From: Stropharia rugosoannulata
Lineage: Eukaryota; Basidiomycota; Agaricomycetes; Agaricales; Strophariaceae
Length of the DNA: 64,000 nt
Direction of reading: 5' to 3'
NCBI GenBank assembly: GCA_028532985.1
Contig: JANCIK010000007.1
Span: forward strand, 1 to 64,000
Part shown: in pieces, positions 10,806 to 21,452 of the stretch
Layout of the letters: the number at the start of each line of letters is the position of its first letter
Numbering within the stretch: the stretch's first letter is position 1
Translations under genes and position numbers: made by a program
The notes under the pieces: model-generated
The model's database searches: none
What the model saw: the letters and a program-made list of their open reading frames with translations, nothing else
What the model was told of the DNA's origin: nothing

Positions 10806-11997
10806 GGTCCCTCGCAAACGTGCTCAAAAAGACTGGGTTCACGAAGATTGAGAGTCAGGCACGCTCTGCGGTCCCATAGGTCCGTCCCTCACCCACTCCT
10901 AGCTCTCCGCTCATGCTCAGCCTCTCTCCCTCCCATTGACCACCCACTCATCTCCCTCTCACCGCCATCCATGCGCCCATGCCATCTGTGTGCCCACAGT
11001 CCGCTTCACCGACAAAAATACGGGGCTCGACTGCAACTTGAACGTGAACGAGCGGCTCGGGCTAATCAACTCGGACCTGATCAAGACATACTGCCTCCTC
11101 AACCCATTCCTCTGCCCGCTGCTCTTCATGATCCAAGAGTGGGCAAAGCAGCACGAACTCAACTCGCCCAGCACGCCGCGCGTCCCTGTGTCGTTCAGCA
11201 GCTATGCACTCGCGCTCATGAGCATCGGGTTCTTCCAGGTGCGCGTTGTTCTTTCTTTCCTCTTGTTCTTCTTTTACTGGTTGCTGATCATCTGTCTTCG
11301 CGTACGCAGAACCAAGGCATGCTGCCGAACCTTCAAGACAGGTACACGCCGCTCTCTTCTAAGGAAGAGATCAAGCAGCACTGTCTGGACGCAGAAGCCG
11401 CACCAGGGGTGGGACGTCCGCTTCCAGCGCGGCCCGCCCGCCTTCCCGGGCGCAGTCGAGGTCGACCGCTATGACATGCTCATCAAGTGGTTCCGGTCAG
11501 TCCTCCGCCACATATAAATGCTTATGCTTAGCAATCCCACCAGGTTCTGAGAGAACTTCTCGTACACTGAGCAGTGCATCGACGTCTGCCGGGGCGGTGT
11601 TGTTCCACGGGAGCCGGTCGTGCCCTCCGAGGACAGCAAGCAAAAGGGCTCTGTGCGTCCCTCCTTTGTTCATCCCTCGCTAGACTGACCTCTAACATCA
11701 ACACAGGAGCCGCCATCGCCCATCTGCATCATAGACCCGTTCATCGTGACCAAGGTGCGTGCCCTCCGCTCTCGTGCAGCAGGCCGCCATGCTGACCAAG
11801 CTACGTAAAATAAACACACCCTCCTTGTCCACGTAAATGCGCATGCCGTGCAAAACACGACGCGCACGATATCGAGCAAGGTGCTGCACAAGTTCGTGAG
11901 GCAGTGCAGGGTGGCCGCACACGAGATCGAAAAGATGGACGAGTTTGAGCGGGCGGCGCACTGGCCGATATACGACGAGGAGGTGGACAGGATGTAG
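10806..11997 (+). pseudogene. Fragment of a Cid1-like poly(A)/poly(U) polymerase
   Basis: The segment matches the central and PAP-associated domains of non-canonical nucleotidyltransferases that tail RNA 3' ends. After a short upstream piece (SLANVLKKTGFTKIESQ) comes RFTDKNTGLDCNLNVNERLG, LINSDLIKTYCLLNP, IQEWAKQHELNSP and SFSSYALALMSIGFFQ. Later exons encode GMLPNLQ, the PAP-associated region ending IIDPFIVTK, and a C-terminal helix closing at 11997. The N-terminal catalytic GS and first Asp pair are missing. One base is lacking at the exon end near 10880 (VPIV expected), and a TGA replaces a codon in FRF*ENFSYTEQ near 11548. It is adjacent to and co-oriented with the ALG2 fragment. Confidence 0.75.
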
Positions 11998-12217
11998 ACA
12001 GCCGCTGTTATCTAGAGCAGTACTAATTTGATATGATGAGCCCACGTTAGATTAAAAATATTTCATTCCGCGAGTAGTATGGGACAAAGTTGGGTGTGGG
12101 GAGATCCAAGTCTGGATTTGGATGGGTGGGCCCGGGGGTCTCGCATCCCGCGCTGCATTTATCACCATCACCACCATCGTCGCTGGCGGCATCCACCCCT
12201 CTCTCCCTACCACAACC

Positions 12218-12782
12218 ATGTTTGGAAAAATCGGTGCAAAGAGTGCGTACGCCGTCCATCACGACGCCCACGCCCCAGCTGACAGCGCATAGAGCCCAAG
12301 GACGGCAACGGCGTCATCTCGCGATTGGTGACCCCCATCCCCTCGCGCCTGACGACGCCCAAGCCCCCGCATGGTGCTGACCAGTTCCACTTGGGCATGC
12401 TCACCATCTGCATCTTCTCCGGTACGCCCCTCCCCCTGTCCCCCCGCCCGACCTGCTGCTCACCGTCTGTCCCGCCCAGGCCGCGGGCTCGCCCTGGGGC
12501 TGGGCGTGGCCGTCCCCGACGTCATCCTGCGGGCGCTCGAGGCAGCGCCCCAGCCCGCCCCGCGCCGCTCGACGAGCAACTGCGACAGTATGCAGGGCAC
12601 GCAGCGCAAGCGCTTCTGGTGGCTGCCTTACGTCGTGCTCGAATTCGACAAGAACGAGATCCTCATCGATGCAATGGCCGGCGATCTCAACAACCCCGTG
12701 TGGAACTACCGCACTGACTTGTGCGTACCTCTCTCTCCCCCCGCCGGGCTCGCGCCGCTGACTCACGCTGCGTATCCAGCTT
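12218..12782 (+). pseudogene. SCH9: N-terminal fragment (C2 domain) of a SCH9-like AGC kinase gene
   Basis: From the start codon (MFGKIG) through two introns the segment encodes FHLGMLTICIFSGRGLALGL and then FWWLPYVVLEFDKNEILIDA and PVWNYRTD. These match the distinctive C2 domain at the N-terminus of fungal SCH9/Akt-type nutrient-signalling kinases. Similarity stops after the next intron (about 12782). The kinase domain is absent, and unrelated sequence follows. The piece keeps its own 5' flank, which suggests the captured DNA included the promoter region. Confidence 0.7.
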
Positions 12783-15020
12783 GTATCCAGCGACGTCTTT
12801 CATTCCATAACATTTTGCTTAAAGCGTTCTGGCTCAAAGTGTTCTCGCAGATGAGCTGGCAGTCCATCGGTTCCAGTTGAGCTCAGCAAAATGCACTCAT
12901 GAGAACTTCTATTAAATGTACGTTCTTAATCATACTATCGGTCTTCCTCTGAATGCAATGGCATGGTATGTTGCGGTTACTAACTCCTATCAAAATCTAG
13001 ATGTTGGTATAGAAAAGTGGTTTATGTCGAGGCGAAGTTGTGGTCAAGTCCTTGTACACATGGGGTGCCAATCGGTGCGTTCATATCTTGAGCCTTACAA
13101 ACATTGTATTTACCAGTAATGCAGTCCTTGGAATCAGTGATGAGAATGACAAAACATATCCAGAATTTATCTGTACGCCTATCTCCCATTCATATCCAGC
13201 AAGTTCACATGTCCAGATTGCATACAGGTCCGCGTATATGCGCATGAGCTATTTCTGGCAGCCCGCTCCTGAATTCTTGCCCTCCAGGTACACTGGTGGG
13301 CCTGCTCCAGATGAGGCACGAGGACCATAAAATATCGGCGCTGATAAATCAAGATCCCTGCACGGAAGAACAAGTGAGTACATACCTTTTACCATTGTTT
13401 TAGGCAGCATGCTCACTGCCTGAGTTGTCCAGTCGCAGCAGACATGTACTGTTCAGTACACTTCTGCTCGTCATCGTTCGCGTCCTCAGCCGCCTGTACA
13501 GTTACAGGAAACGATGAGCACAGACAAAGAAAAGGTAAGTACATACCTTATCATGTTGTTCTCGGTTGCTTTCTCACTTTGCAGCTTGTCCAGAAAGGGT
13601 CGCAATTCTGGTTAACAAGTAGATCGTGATAGGTACGTGGACAGTTTACTATCATGTACCTATCTGCTACTGACATTGCCCTAGCAAGGTAATTCTCTGA
13701 ACAACTTCAGGGTCAGTAATGACGAAGACAGAGGGCAACACGGTAACCTGGCACCTTCTGGGTCAGTAGGGTGCACCAACCTGGAATCAGCATTTCACGA
13801 GTGCATATGCTGCTGTCGTCGTTGGATACAGCCCGGTGAGTCTAGATTTGTTTGTGTTCATGTCAGGTGCTCGTGCCTTGACTCGAGTCAGGAATGGCGC
13901 TGTCGAAGCGCAGATTCGGTGCCGCCGTCTCGTGGTACAAACCAGTAAGTCCTGGCTTGTAATTTAAAAACTGTCCACTGACGGTGATGCTCATTGTTTT
14001 CTCACTTCCCTAGGCTGTTACGGACCCGTGCAGTCACATGAAACAATGCTGGGTCTGCTCGTCGTCATCTCTCGTGACTCTGGCCTGGCAGAAGTGCTAG
14101 AAACAACGAGACATGGAAGACGTGGAACAAGGTAAGTACGTACCTCTTAGTGTTATTTTAAATGCCCTGGTTAACGTACATGGTAGCCAAGACAAACGAA
14201 CATGTCTAGCAATGCCAGGTGTGCCCTTGCTCGTGCTCGTGCTTGTGTTTACTGCTGACGTCGTTATTCCAGGCCAAACACACCTGCCGCCTCGCAGATA
14301 AATTTGCGATTCATATTGCTATTGTCGTTGTTTCGTGCTCAAGTATGAGCATCACACGGCGGGCGTTGTGCTGATTGCCCAAGGTATGTAATTTCTGCCC
14401 ATTGTTAATGTTCCTGGACCGTGCTGACGTTGTTCTCCTCTCATGGGTTGCTAGTGAAGGAAATTACATGGATCTGCGATTGTCCCGTGGCCGCCGTTGT
14501 CTGCGAGGATATCAGTCACATACGAACCTTGCACTGTAATAGCTCAGGAAGGGCGTCGTTCTCAGTGTTTCCGCTTGCCGCAGGGGCAGGAACTTCAAAC
14601 CAAAGACAAGAAGAACAGGACGCTCAAATAATGTGCATATGCTCTCAGAAGCCTCGGAGCAGCGCACTCCCGAGTGGCTCGCAATCTGCCACGCCTTCCA
14701 CCCACTGCTGACGATTGCACGCACGCAACCGCTGTACCCTGACGAGCCCGTGGCGCATTCCCACCATGTCAATGCTCTGTCATCCATCCTCCCATCCCCC
14801 TGCTCCCTCTACTCCCATGCTTTTCAATATTCTTGAACCATCCTAGCGGCAACAAGAAGGCTTGAGTGGACACAACCAACACAAGATGGAGGAAGACGAC
14901 AAGCCTCGAGTGAACACAAGGAGAGCAAGCCCACCAGCGGCCATAGATCCCCAAACTGGCAGGGTGATATGTCACGCGTTGTAGGGCTTTGTGGTGCGTC
15001 GCGACGCGCATTGTGTACTC
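12783..15020. other. Cargo region with no recognisable gene
   Basis: No convincing long coding frame is present. Three near-identical donor-like motifs of the form GTRAGTACRTACCT occur at about 13374, 13535 and 14132, each followed by intron-like sequence and an AG. The intervening 80-150-nt segments look exon-sized but have no shared open frame. The stretch may be decayed host gene pieces or a spliced noncoding transcript. A possible short coding piece at 14633-14836 is not recognised. Confidence 0.4.
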
Positions 15021-15067
15021 GGAAGGTGGGAAAAGCCGTTCAGCTTGAACGGCTTTTCCCACCTTCC
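15021..15067. repeat. Perfect 22-bp inverted repeat with 3-nt loop
   Basis: The arms 15021-15042 and 15046-15067 are exact reverse complements around GCT. The tip CGTTCA-GCT-TGAACG and the arm resemble the inner arm of the 5679-5779 palindrome (16 of 22 aligned positions). It lies 332 bp upstream of the TET/JBP start. Confidence 0.95.
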
Positions 15068-15398
15068 AAGGACTATCTCGCTTACTTGGCCTAACCCCAA
15101 AGTCCTCTTCAAGCCATTACGTCCTCCATGTCTAACCTTTGTGTATTTAGTAGTAGTAATACTGTATTTATGAATAATTACTCTGGTACATGCATTTGCA
15201 AGCCCGAAAAAACAAGTAAGATATACGTAGTTTGGCCTCATGACGGGTTCGGAATGACTAAGCTGACGGATCACAGTACTCATCGGTTTGCTGTTGGTCC
15301 TTATCACTTATGCACTTTCACCCTCCCTGCAGCTATCCTTCCAAACACTGTCAGCTCTCTGCTTTTTTCTTCATTCATTGCTCCAGCAACCTACATAT

Positions 15399-18300
15399 AT
15401 GGCCAGAACTCTGACCCTTTCACCAAGAGAAATTAACCTAGCTATTACTGCTTTGCTGGCAACCAATCTCTGTGCTGACGGCTCGGAATCTGCATGGGAG
15501 AATATCCAACTAGTTTCTAAGCTTCAGTCAGCAATTTCTGACAGTTCTGGCTGCTTTTCAGAGCCCTCTATTCTTGTCAATATTGCTGATAGCAGTAGCT
15601 ATCAGCATGCTGTACGTATTTTAACTTTGATTGACATCTCAATTACACTTAATTACGCTATTGTAGGTCTCATACTTGGTTTCTCATCAAAGTGAAGGCC
15701 ATTCTTCCTTAATTCCACAGGTAAGAGCAATTACTATTCATATAATTAATTGAATCTAACCTGTATATTGTAGGAAAGGGATCAAATGGTAGACGCAAAT
15801 GATCCTGGTGCTAGAGGCCAAGGCAGACCTAGAGGTGGAGGAGGTGGTGGTACTGGAGGAGGAGGAGGAGGAGAAGGACAAGGCAGAGGCAGAGGCAGAG
15901 GTGGAGGAGGTGGTGGTGGTGGTGGAGGAGGAGGAGGAGGACAAGGCAGAGGTGGGGGAAGAAGAAGAGGAGGAGGAGGAGGAGGAGGAGGAGGAGGAGG
16001 AGGAGGAGGAGGAGGAGGAGGAGGAGGAGGAGGAGGAGGAGGAGGAGGTGGTGGTGGTGGTGGTGGTGGTGGTGGTGGAGGTGGTGGAGGAGGAGGAGGA
16101 GGACCACCTGCTGTCCGGATCTGCATTCGAGGAGGAACAAGAGCCCAGCGAGCAGCCGTACGTGCCCAAGTCAGGGCAACTGTTCTCGATGCCTGGCTGA
16201 ATGGACACGCTAATCCTGTACCACCACAAGTGAACATTAATCTGGCGAACTTGGATCAAGCAGGACTTTATCAAATCGATCCAGAAGACGGCGAAGACGA
16301 TGCAGTCGACGCTGCTGCTGTGGTTGGTGCAGAGGTCCAGGATGAGGCAGCTCTCGTATACCCCAATGCATCTAGCAACGCCATTGCTGAACGTCAGGCA
16401 CTGGCTACCACTGGCACCGTCTTTTTGTCTGTACTTGCTGCTCAGGCTTTATCTTGTGTTACGACAGAAGCCGGTTCCAGCTCTCAAGCACCTCACCGAC
16501 TACTGGAGCATATTATGGACCTGGGAATGTCTTCTTCATCTCCTGCTGTTATCCAGTCACCTTCTCTTTCCCTTTCGTCAATGGATCTCATGGAAGCCAT
16601 CAAACAGCAGTCCATGATATGTTCACGTATAGATGAAGCTACTACCATGGTTCATCTGTCGTATTTTCTGAACTGCATGCAGTTTGCATGTCTGGTTAAT
16701 AGGTGAGTCTACTATACTCTTTTTTTCATTGCTAATGGCTTTTATTAGATATTTGAATGAGCCTAGCTCATTAACGCAGACCAACCTGTTCACGCAAATG
16801 GAGAAGAATGGCGGAGAAGCACTTAGCTCTCTCAGGCGCTATCTGGCTGACGGAACTGCATGTTGCTCTTTAGCTGGAGCTGGTGAGTGCTACTTCAATT
16901 AATTGGTGGACTATATTAATATTTCTGTCTCAGCTTCATTTTATATTCTGATCTTAATGGCAGCTGCTGCTGTTCGCCCCAGGATTAGAGAGTGGAGGGG
17001 TGAGATTTGCTTGCGTATCTGCCAAGCACTGAGGTTTCCTTCAGATGGTACGTTCCTCTGTATTGCTTTATATATATTAACTTACTCAAATCTGACGTCT
17101 CAGATTCGAACTCCAATATTATTCGAAACAGCATTATCCCTGCTATAGCATATATGCGTAAGACTTATCCGCTGAGATTAAACATGTTGTTTCCCGTGGC
17201 CTTCCTGAATTCGTTCCTTAAGTCAAGTGACGTCGATTGTACTGATCTCATTGTTACTGATACAATTATGGATCATTTATACATCGTCAAGTGAGTCTTA
17301 TGCCATATCAGGGTTTAGGCTACTGCTGACTATTGCTACTTAGTGGGTTTACATCTGGGCGTGACTGGGAAGCATGGGAGTTATGTCTCTCACCAGTGTC
17401 TGGCATTCGCTACTCTTTGGACTCTCTGACGGATACGGTCATCTCCTCTGCCACGTATGGACTTCCTATCACATCTGGACTGCCTGTGCTGCCCATGACT
17501 CCTCATTCCCTTCGCTACCTACAGAGAGAGGCATACCCTAGTCCTGCTCCTAGTCAACCGTCATTTACTAGGTCATCTTCCCCAAGGTTGTCGTCTCCAG
17601 TGCCAATCCCTAGTGAGGCTCCTCCACACCCTTCTCATCCAGATCTAGTCTTGGTAAAGACAAACTTCAATCCAACTCTTGACTATAACACCAAAATGCG
17701 CTTCAAAAGTGGAGAGCATAGCAAGGACAGGCGGATCAAGTACACAGAGCAGCAGCGGAAGAAAGCAAAGTTGGCAATAGAATGTAGTGATTTAACTGAC
17801 TTCACAACCAAAGTAAGTACATATTTACTCTTTCTACAGTTATGTTATTCTAACCCTCATTAGATTCAGACCCAGCTACAGAGTGGCAGAAGGGCAAACG
17901 ACAGCAAGTATATCAGACTCTCTAGTACTTCCTTGAATGAGTAAGTTTATATTCACTATTTTAGATAATTACTGATAATTCTCATAGGAAAGTTCTACGC
18001 ATCAATGACAAGTCCGACAATCTCCTGGTCTTGGTCATTCCGACAATGCCAGAAGTAATGCGATTAGCATTACTTCCTCAGATTGCTGCTATCTTTCCGG
18101 CTCTTAGAAACATGGACTCTGCCGTAGAAGGCGACAGCCACTCCTTCACGTCTCTACACTTTAGCTATTACAACAGATATTCGAACAGAGTACGTGATCA
18201 TTTGCTAATTTCTACTTATATGCTGATTTTTATCTAGGGTGACGGAACTCCTGCCTCCGCCCATCCTTCTACTTTAACCAAGGCTGGTCAAAAGAAAATC

Positions 18301-18891
18301 AACACATGTCAAAATATTCCTAGGCAGAGCAATGAGCTCAAGGACCATTCCAGTGAGTATCAAGCCATGCAAGAGGTGTTTAAACCAGTTTTTGAATGGT
18401 TGACGTGCCAGGTAAGTAATTTTAAAGTCACTTCTTTATTGGTTTCTAATGGGCCATACTAGCTTCATACGCTTCTTCCTGAGCAGTTTACCACCCTCAG
18501 CCAGTATGTTGACATTCTTCCGTGCAGTGACATATCCCCCGTATACCCCTTTGGCGGCTTTGTTGTCAATCTCAATGTGACGACTAGGATTCATCGTGAC
18601 CATGGCGACCAAGATATATGTCTTGTTTTGCCCATCTCTGATGGCGAAGGAGGTGAGCTCTGTCTGTTTGAGCCAGGGATAGTTCTGCACCTCTGTACTG
18701 GAGACGCCGTTATATTCCCCTCTGCCCGTATTAGCCACTTTAACATGCACTTCAAAGGTAGGAGAGCATCTGTTGTACTTCATTCTGATGCACAGGGCCT
18801 TGCATGGGTCAAGGATAGAAATGGTTGGGATCATAATATTTTTATGAGAACTTATACGTCGAATAGTAGTGATCCAGATATTGGGATGTAG
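15399..18891 (+). CDS. TET/JBP-family 2OG-Fe(II) dioxygenase in a KDZ element (11 exons, about 983-993 aa)
   Basis: TET/JBP enzymes oxidise methylated bases in DNA using Fe(II), 2-oxoglutarate and oxygen. Predicted exons are 15399-15611, 15667-15720, 15774-16702, 16749-16882, 16934 or 16964-17047, 17104-17290, 17344-17812, 17864-17940, 17988-18189, 18238-18411 and 18463-18891. All phases agree. The C-terminal catalytic core has PFGGFVVNLNV, then the iron ligands in TRIHRDHGD (HxD), a GGELCLFEPG turn, and the distal His in ARISHFNMHFKG, followed by Arg-Arg for 2-oxoglutarate. The N-terminal half is unlike known enzymes and holds a long Gly tract. A middle segment is Pro/Ser-rich and then basic. 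The start could also be 15288 in the same frame. The gene points toward the right end of the transposon and looks intact. Activity on 5-methylcytosine is inferred from the family. Confidence 0.88.
15833..16105 (+). repeat. GGN microsatellite coding a glycine tract inside the TET/JBP gene
   Basis: About 270 bp of GGA/GGT triplets, preceded by GGCAGA units that give RGRGRG. In frame it encodes nearly pure glycine with a few Arg and Gln at its start. Because the repeat lacks stops, other frames are also open here (poly-Glu, and poly-Pro or poly-Ser on the other strand); those are artefacts. The tract is probably length-variable. Confidence 0.9.
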
Positions 18892-18988
18892 AATATTACA
18901 TAATCTACTTTAATTATATTTGCACTTAGTCTGAAGCTTTATTGCGCTCTGCCACGACACTTGTCTCATCTTTCTCCTAACTCCAAAC

Positions 18989-20640
18989 ATGGCTATTACT
19001 ACTCGTAAGCAAGCTGCTGCTTCTGCTACCCCCTCTGCCTCCTCTTCTTCCAAGTCATCCGGCAGTTCAAAGAGAAAGGGCAGCACATCTGCCGGTGGCA
19101 ACAATTCCAAACGTCAGAAGAATGCACCCGAGCCACCGTGTGATCTCGCCTTAATGAAGAAGGTCCTTGAATATCAAAAGCAATTATCAAAAGAAGGCCG
19201 TAAGAAATCTAAAGAGAAGCCGGCAGCTGTCGAAGAACCCAGTATGCCCTAATACTAATATACTGCTTATGGCTAATATATATTGTAACATTTATAGCAA
19301 GTCAGCAACGTGCTGCTGCATTGCTACAGACAGAGAATGAGAACGGCGACAATGCAGATGACCAATCCCTTGACCCTCCCGACGAGAACCTGAACCCCCT
19401 CCACCTCAGTGACGACGAAGCCGCTTTTGCAGATAGTCTCGAGGACTCAATCCCAAACAAGACCAATAACAACTCTGACGACAACAATGATTCCGACAAT
19501 GAGAAGGGTATGCAGAACAGAGAGAAGCAGGCCGACAATTCAGATTCCGACAATAACTTGGAAGACGACGATGAAGAGAAAGATGCATCCGCTACTGCTA
19601 TGGAAGATAATGGAGTAACGTCGTCCTTTTTGTTAATCATTTTCATTAAACTAACATATACTCTATTATACAGTTTGAGTTTGATTATACACCATCTAAG
19701 AAGAGTACCAGAAGGGCTGCATCTTTACACCAAGAGTCCACCCCAGGAGGTAAAGTCAAGCGTACCGACTTCCCTGCTGATATTGCCATCTTAGCAGATA
19801 GCGGCAAGAATCTCATCCGCTCTCACGTTTGCTTCGGCAACTGGGTTCTCGACGCCGATCCCGGCAAGGCTGACTGGATCTGGAAAATCATTAATGAGGC
19901 CCCCAATCACGTCGCCCTCTCCGCTCAGCCTGCCGCACGGAAGGGTCTGAAGACCATATCAAGCTTCTCTCATCAAGTTATGAGGTCAAACCTCCTCACC
20001 TATGTACGTTCTTTCTAGAATGTAATCACTATTCTAATCTTGTTGTAGGTTGCATATGGAAAAGGGGCCCTCTTCAACACCATCATCGCCAAAGCTCGAC
20101 AGCGTGTCGTCGGCCACTACAATTTGAGTGGCGATTCCGTCAGTAAGAACGTTGAGTGGCTCCTGGACGCATCTCACTTTATTTACGGTGATCTTAACAT
20201 CAAGGTATTTCATACCTTCCAACTACAATATTATCTGACCTATTTTTTATACAGGAGAAAACTTTCAACAATGTGAAACCCTTTGGAAACCCTCTCATTA
20301 AAGAGCTTATCCAGGCTATCTGGTTCAATAACGCGAAGGCTAGGGCCGACATCGGAACCGCTACACGTATGGCAAAGGAGGGTATAATTCCTTTATCCAC
20401 CGTGTTTCTTATCGTCGCTGCAGTAAGCTTTCTTCACTTCTTTGGTATATCTTACTAATACAAGAGCAGATTGAACATAGTATTGGCGAATACAAGACTG
20501 GTATTGAATGTCAAACTCATTTCAAGGAGCTTCAAATACGTACCCGGTATAGTTTCTGTATATTATTTATAACCCTTTTTTTAATCCTTCCTTTACTTTC
20601 AGCTACCGGTATCATCAACGAACATGGACAGGTTTGGTGA
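18989..20640 (+). CDS. Acidic/basic low-complexity protein with a DUF6532-like helical domain, 443 aa
   Basis: Seven predicted exons (18989-19241, 19298-19614, 19674-20003, 20049-20204, 20255-20422, 20470-20539, 20603-20640) join with matching phases into a closed frame. The N-terminus is Ser/Lys-rich with nuclear-signal-like patches (SSKRKGSTS, SKRQKN). An Asp/Asn/Glu-rich stretch follows, then a globular part containing FNNVKPFGNPLIKELIQAIW, IIPLSTVFLIVAA and GEYKTGIECQTHFKEL. This resembles a basidiomycete domain called DUF6532, though I am not certain. Just after the predicted stop, another frame reads LVKKSPKWTDAYEASFFKS, which looks coding, so the true C-terminus may have been lost by a frameshift or an unrecognised intron. 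It follows the TET/JBP gene on the same strand by about 100 bp and is likely part of the transposon. Confidence 0.6.
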
Positions 20641-21429
20641 AGAAATCACCAAAATGGACTGATGCATATGAAGCATCTTTCTTCAAGTCTATTGCGTTTG
20701 TAGTGTTATTTTCTCTACTTCATATACTAATTATATCTCTATTAGTAAATCTTGCAACATTGGTGCTCTTCTGGATAGTGATATGGGTGAGAATGTGGAG
20801 GACATCAGTGGTGTTGTCGGTGCTGAATTGGATATGCTTGTTGATAATGGCCTGGCGCTTTTTTAATTTCTTGCTATACTATTTATAATTGAATAATTAT
20901 ATTTCCTGATACTACATAGCCTGGGGCCTGGGAAATATTAGTGCATACATGAAGCCTTTCTCTAAAGCACCTACCTAGCTTAAAATATACATTCCAATTG
21001 TCCTAGGGTGGAATTAATCATATCTTAGTTTACCCAAGGTTTATATCTAGCAAATAATTTCTCTCCCAAGGCAGTGACAATAGACTTCTGCATGTTCCTG
21101 AGGCAATATTTAAAGGATGTAAGTTTGTGTATATGCTCCTTAACACTTTTTTCAGTCACCTTAGACACATCATAGAAGCATTTTTTTGCTTCATAAGTAC
21201 CCTAAGACTTGCTTACACCTCCCTTTGGAATGCTTTATCAGTAATACAAGGTTGATTTGGTGCATCCTGTACTGCCTTGACATGCTTTGGATTGCCCTGA
21301 GAAAGTTGTACTTGCTTGTTTGTGGAGGGACCTTGCCCTGAGTGCACCTAAGGGCCCTGGCTGCTTTGCATGCCCTGGCTGTCTTAGGATCTCTAAGGCA
21401 GTGCCAGGGAGATACAAAGCCCCTGGGGA
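20641..21429. other. Right subterminal region of the KDZ element
   Basis: AT-rich noncoding sequence after a possible coding tail up to about 20690. From 21270 to 21400 the motif GCCCTG recurs four times (in TTGCCCTGAG, TTGCCCTGAG, GGGCCCTGGC and ATGCCCTGGC). Similar GCCCTG and ACCCTG motifs lie near 2090-2115 at the left end. They may be subterminal transposase-binding repeats. Confidence 0.45.
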
Positions 21430-21448
21430 CAAAAGTCATTTTCCTGAT
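21430..21448 (-). repeat. Right terminal inverted repeat of the KDZ element
   Basis: Reads CAAAAGTCATTTTCCTGAT to the edge. Its reverse complement matches the left end at 16 of 19 positions. Confidence 0.8.
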
Positions 21449-21452
21449 GAAC
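21449..21452. repeat. Target-site duplication GAAC, right copy
   Basis: Second copy of the GAAC duplication. It begins the resumed integrase frame (gaa cct cat gaa gct cca). Confidence 0.85.

Larger units (their letters stand above)
1991..21448. mobile_element. 19.46-kb KDZ-family DNA transposon with TET/JBP gene and captured host fragments
   Basis: The element sits inside the integrase frame of a chromovirus and is bounded by imperfect terminal inverted repeats and a 4-bp GAAC duplication. It encodes a KDZ transposase on the minus strand at the left end, and a TET/JBP 2OG-Fe(II) oxygenase and an acidic protein on the plus strand at the right end. Between these lie a coiled-coil gene, a membrane-protein pseudogene and a mosaic of truncated host genes (about 7.8-12.8 kb). 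Co-occurrence of KDZ transposases with TET/JBP genes is known in basidiomycetes. The gene-fragment cargo and the paired palindromes are what stands out here. Whether the cargo was captured by the element or arrived by later insertions cannot be settled from one copy. The exact ends are well supported because excision restores the host frame. Confidence 0.85.

Noticed and set aside
15756..16274. Long poly-Pro, poly-Ser, poly-Glu and poly-Leu ORFs in other frames
   Set aside because: Frame shadows of the GGN repeat in the TET/JBP gene.
1991..21448. Starship-like giant element
   Set aside because: No tyrosine recombinase (DUF3435) captain gene is present. The ends are TIRs with a KDZ transposase, and the host is a basidiomycete.
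1991..21448. Helitron as vehicle of the gene fragments
   Set aside because: No RepHel gene was seen. The hairpin at 15021-15067 is not followed by a CTRR end, and the whole block lies within the TIR-bounded element.
21287..21448. Start of a long ORF (MDCPEK...) joined to the chromodomain region
   Set aside because: This upstream part is the transposon right end read through into the integrase frame; it is not part of pol.
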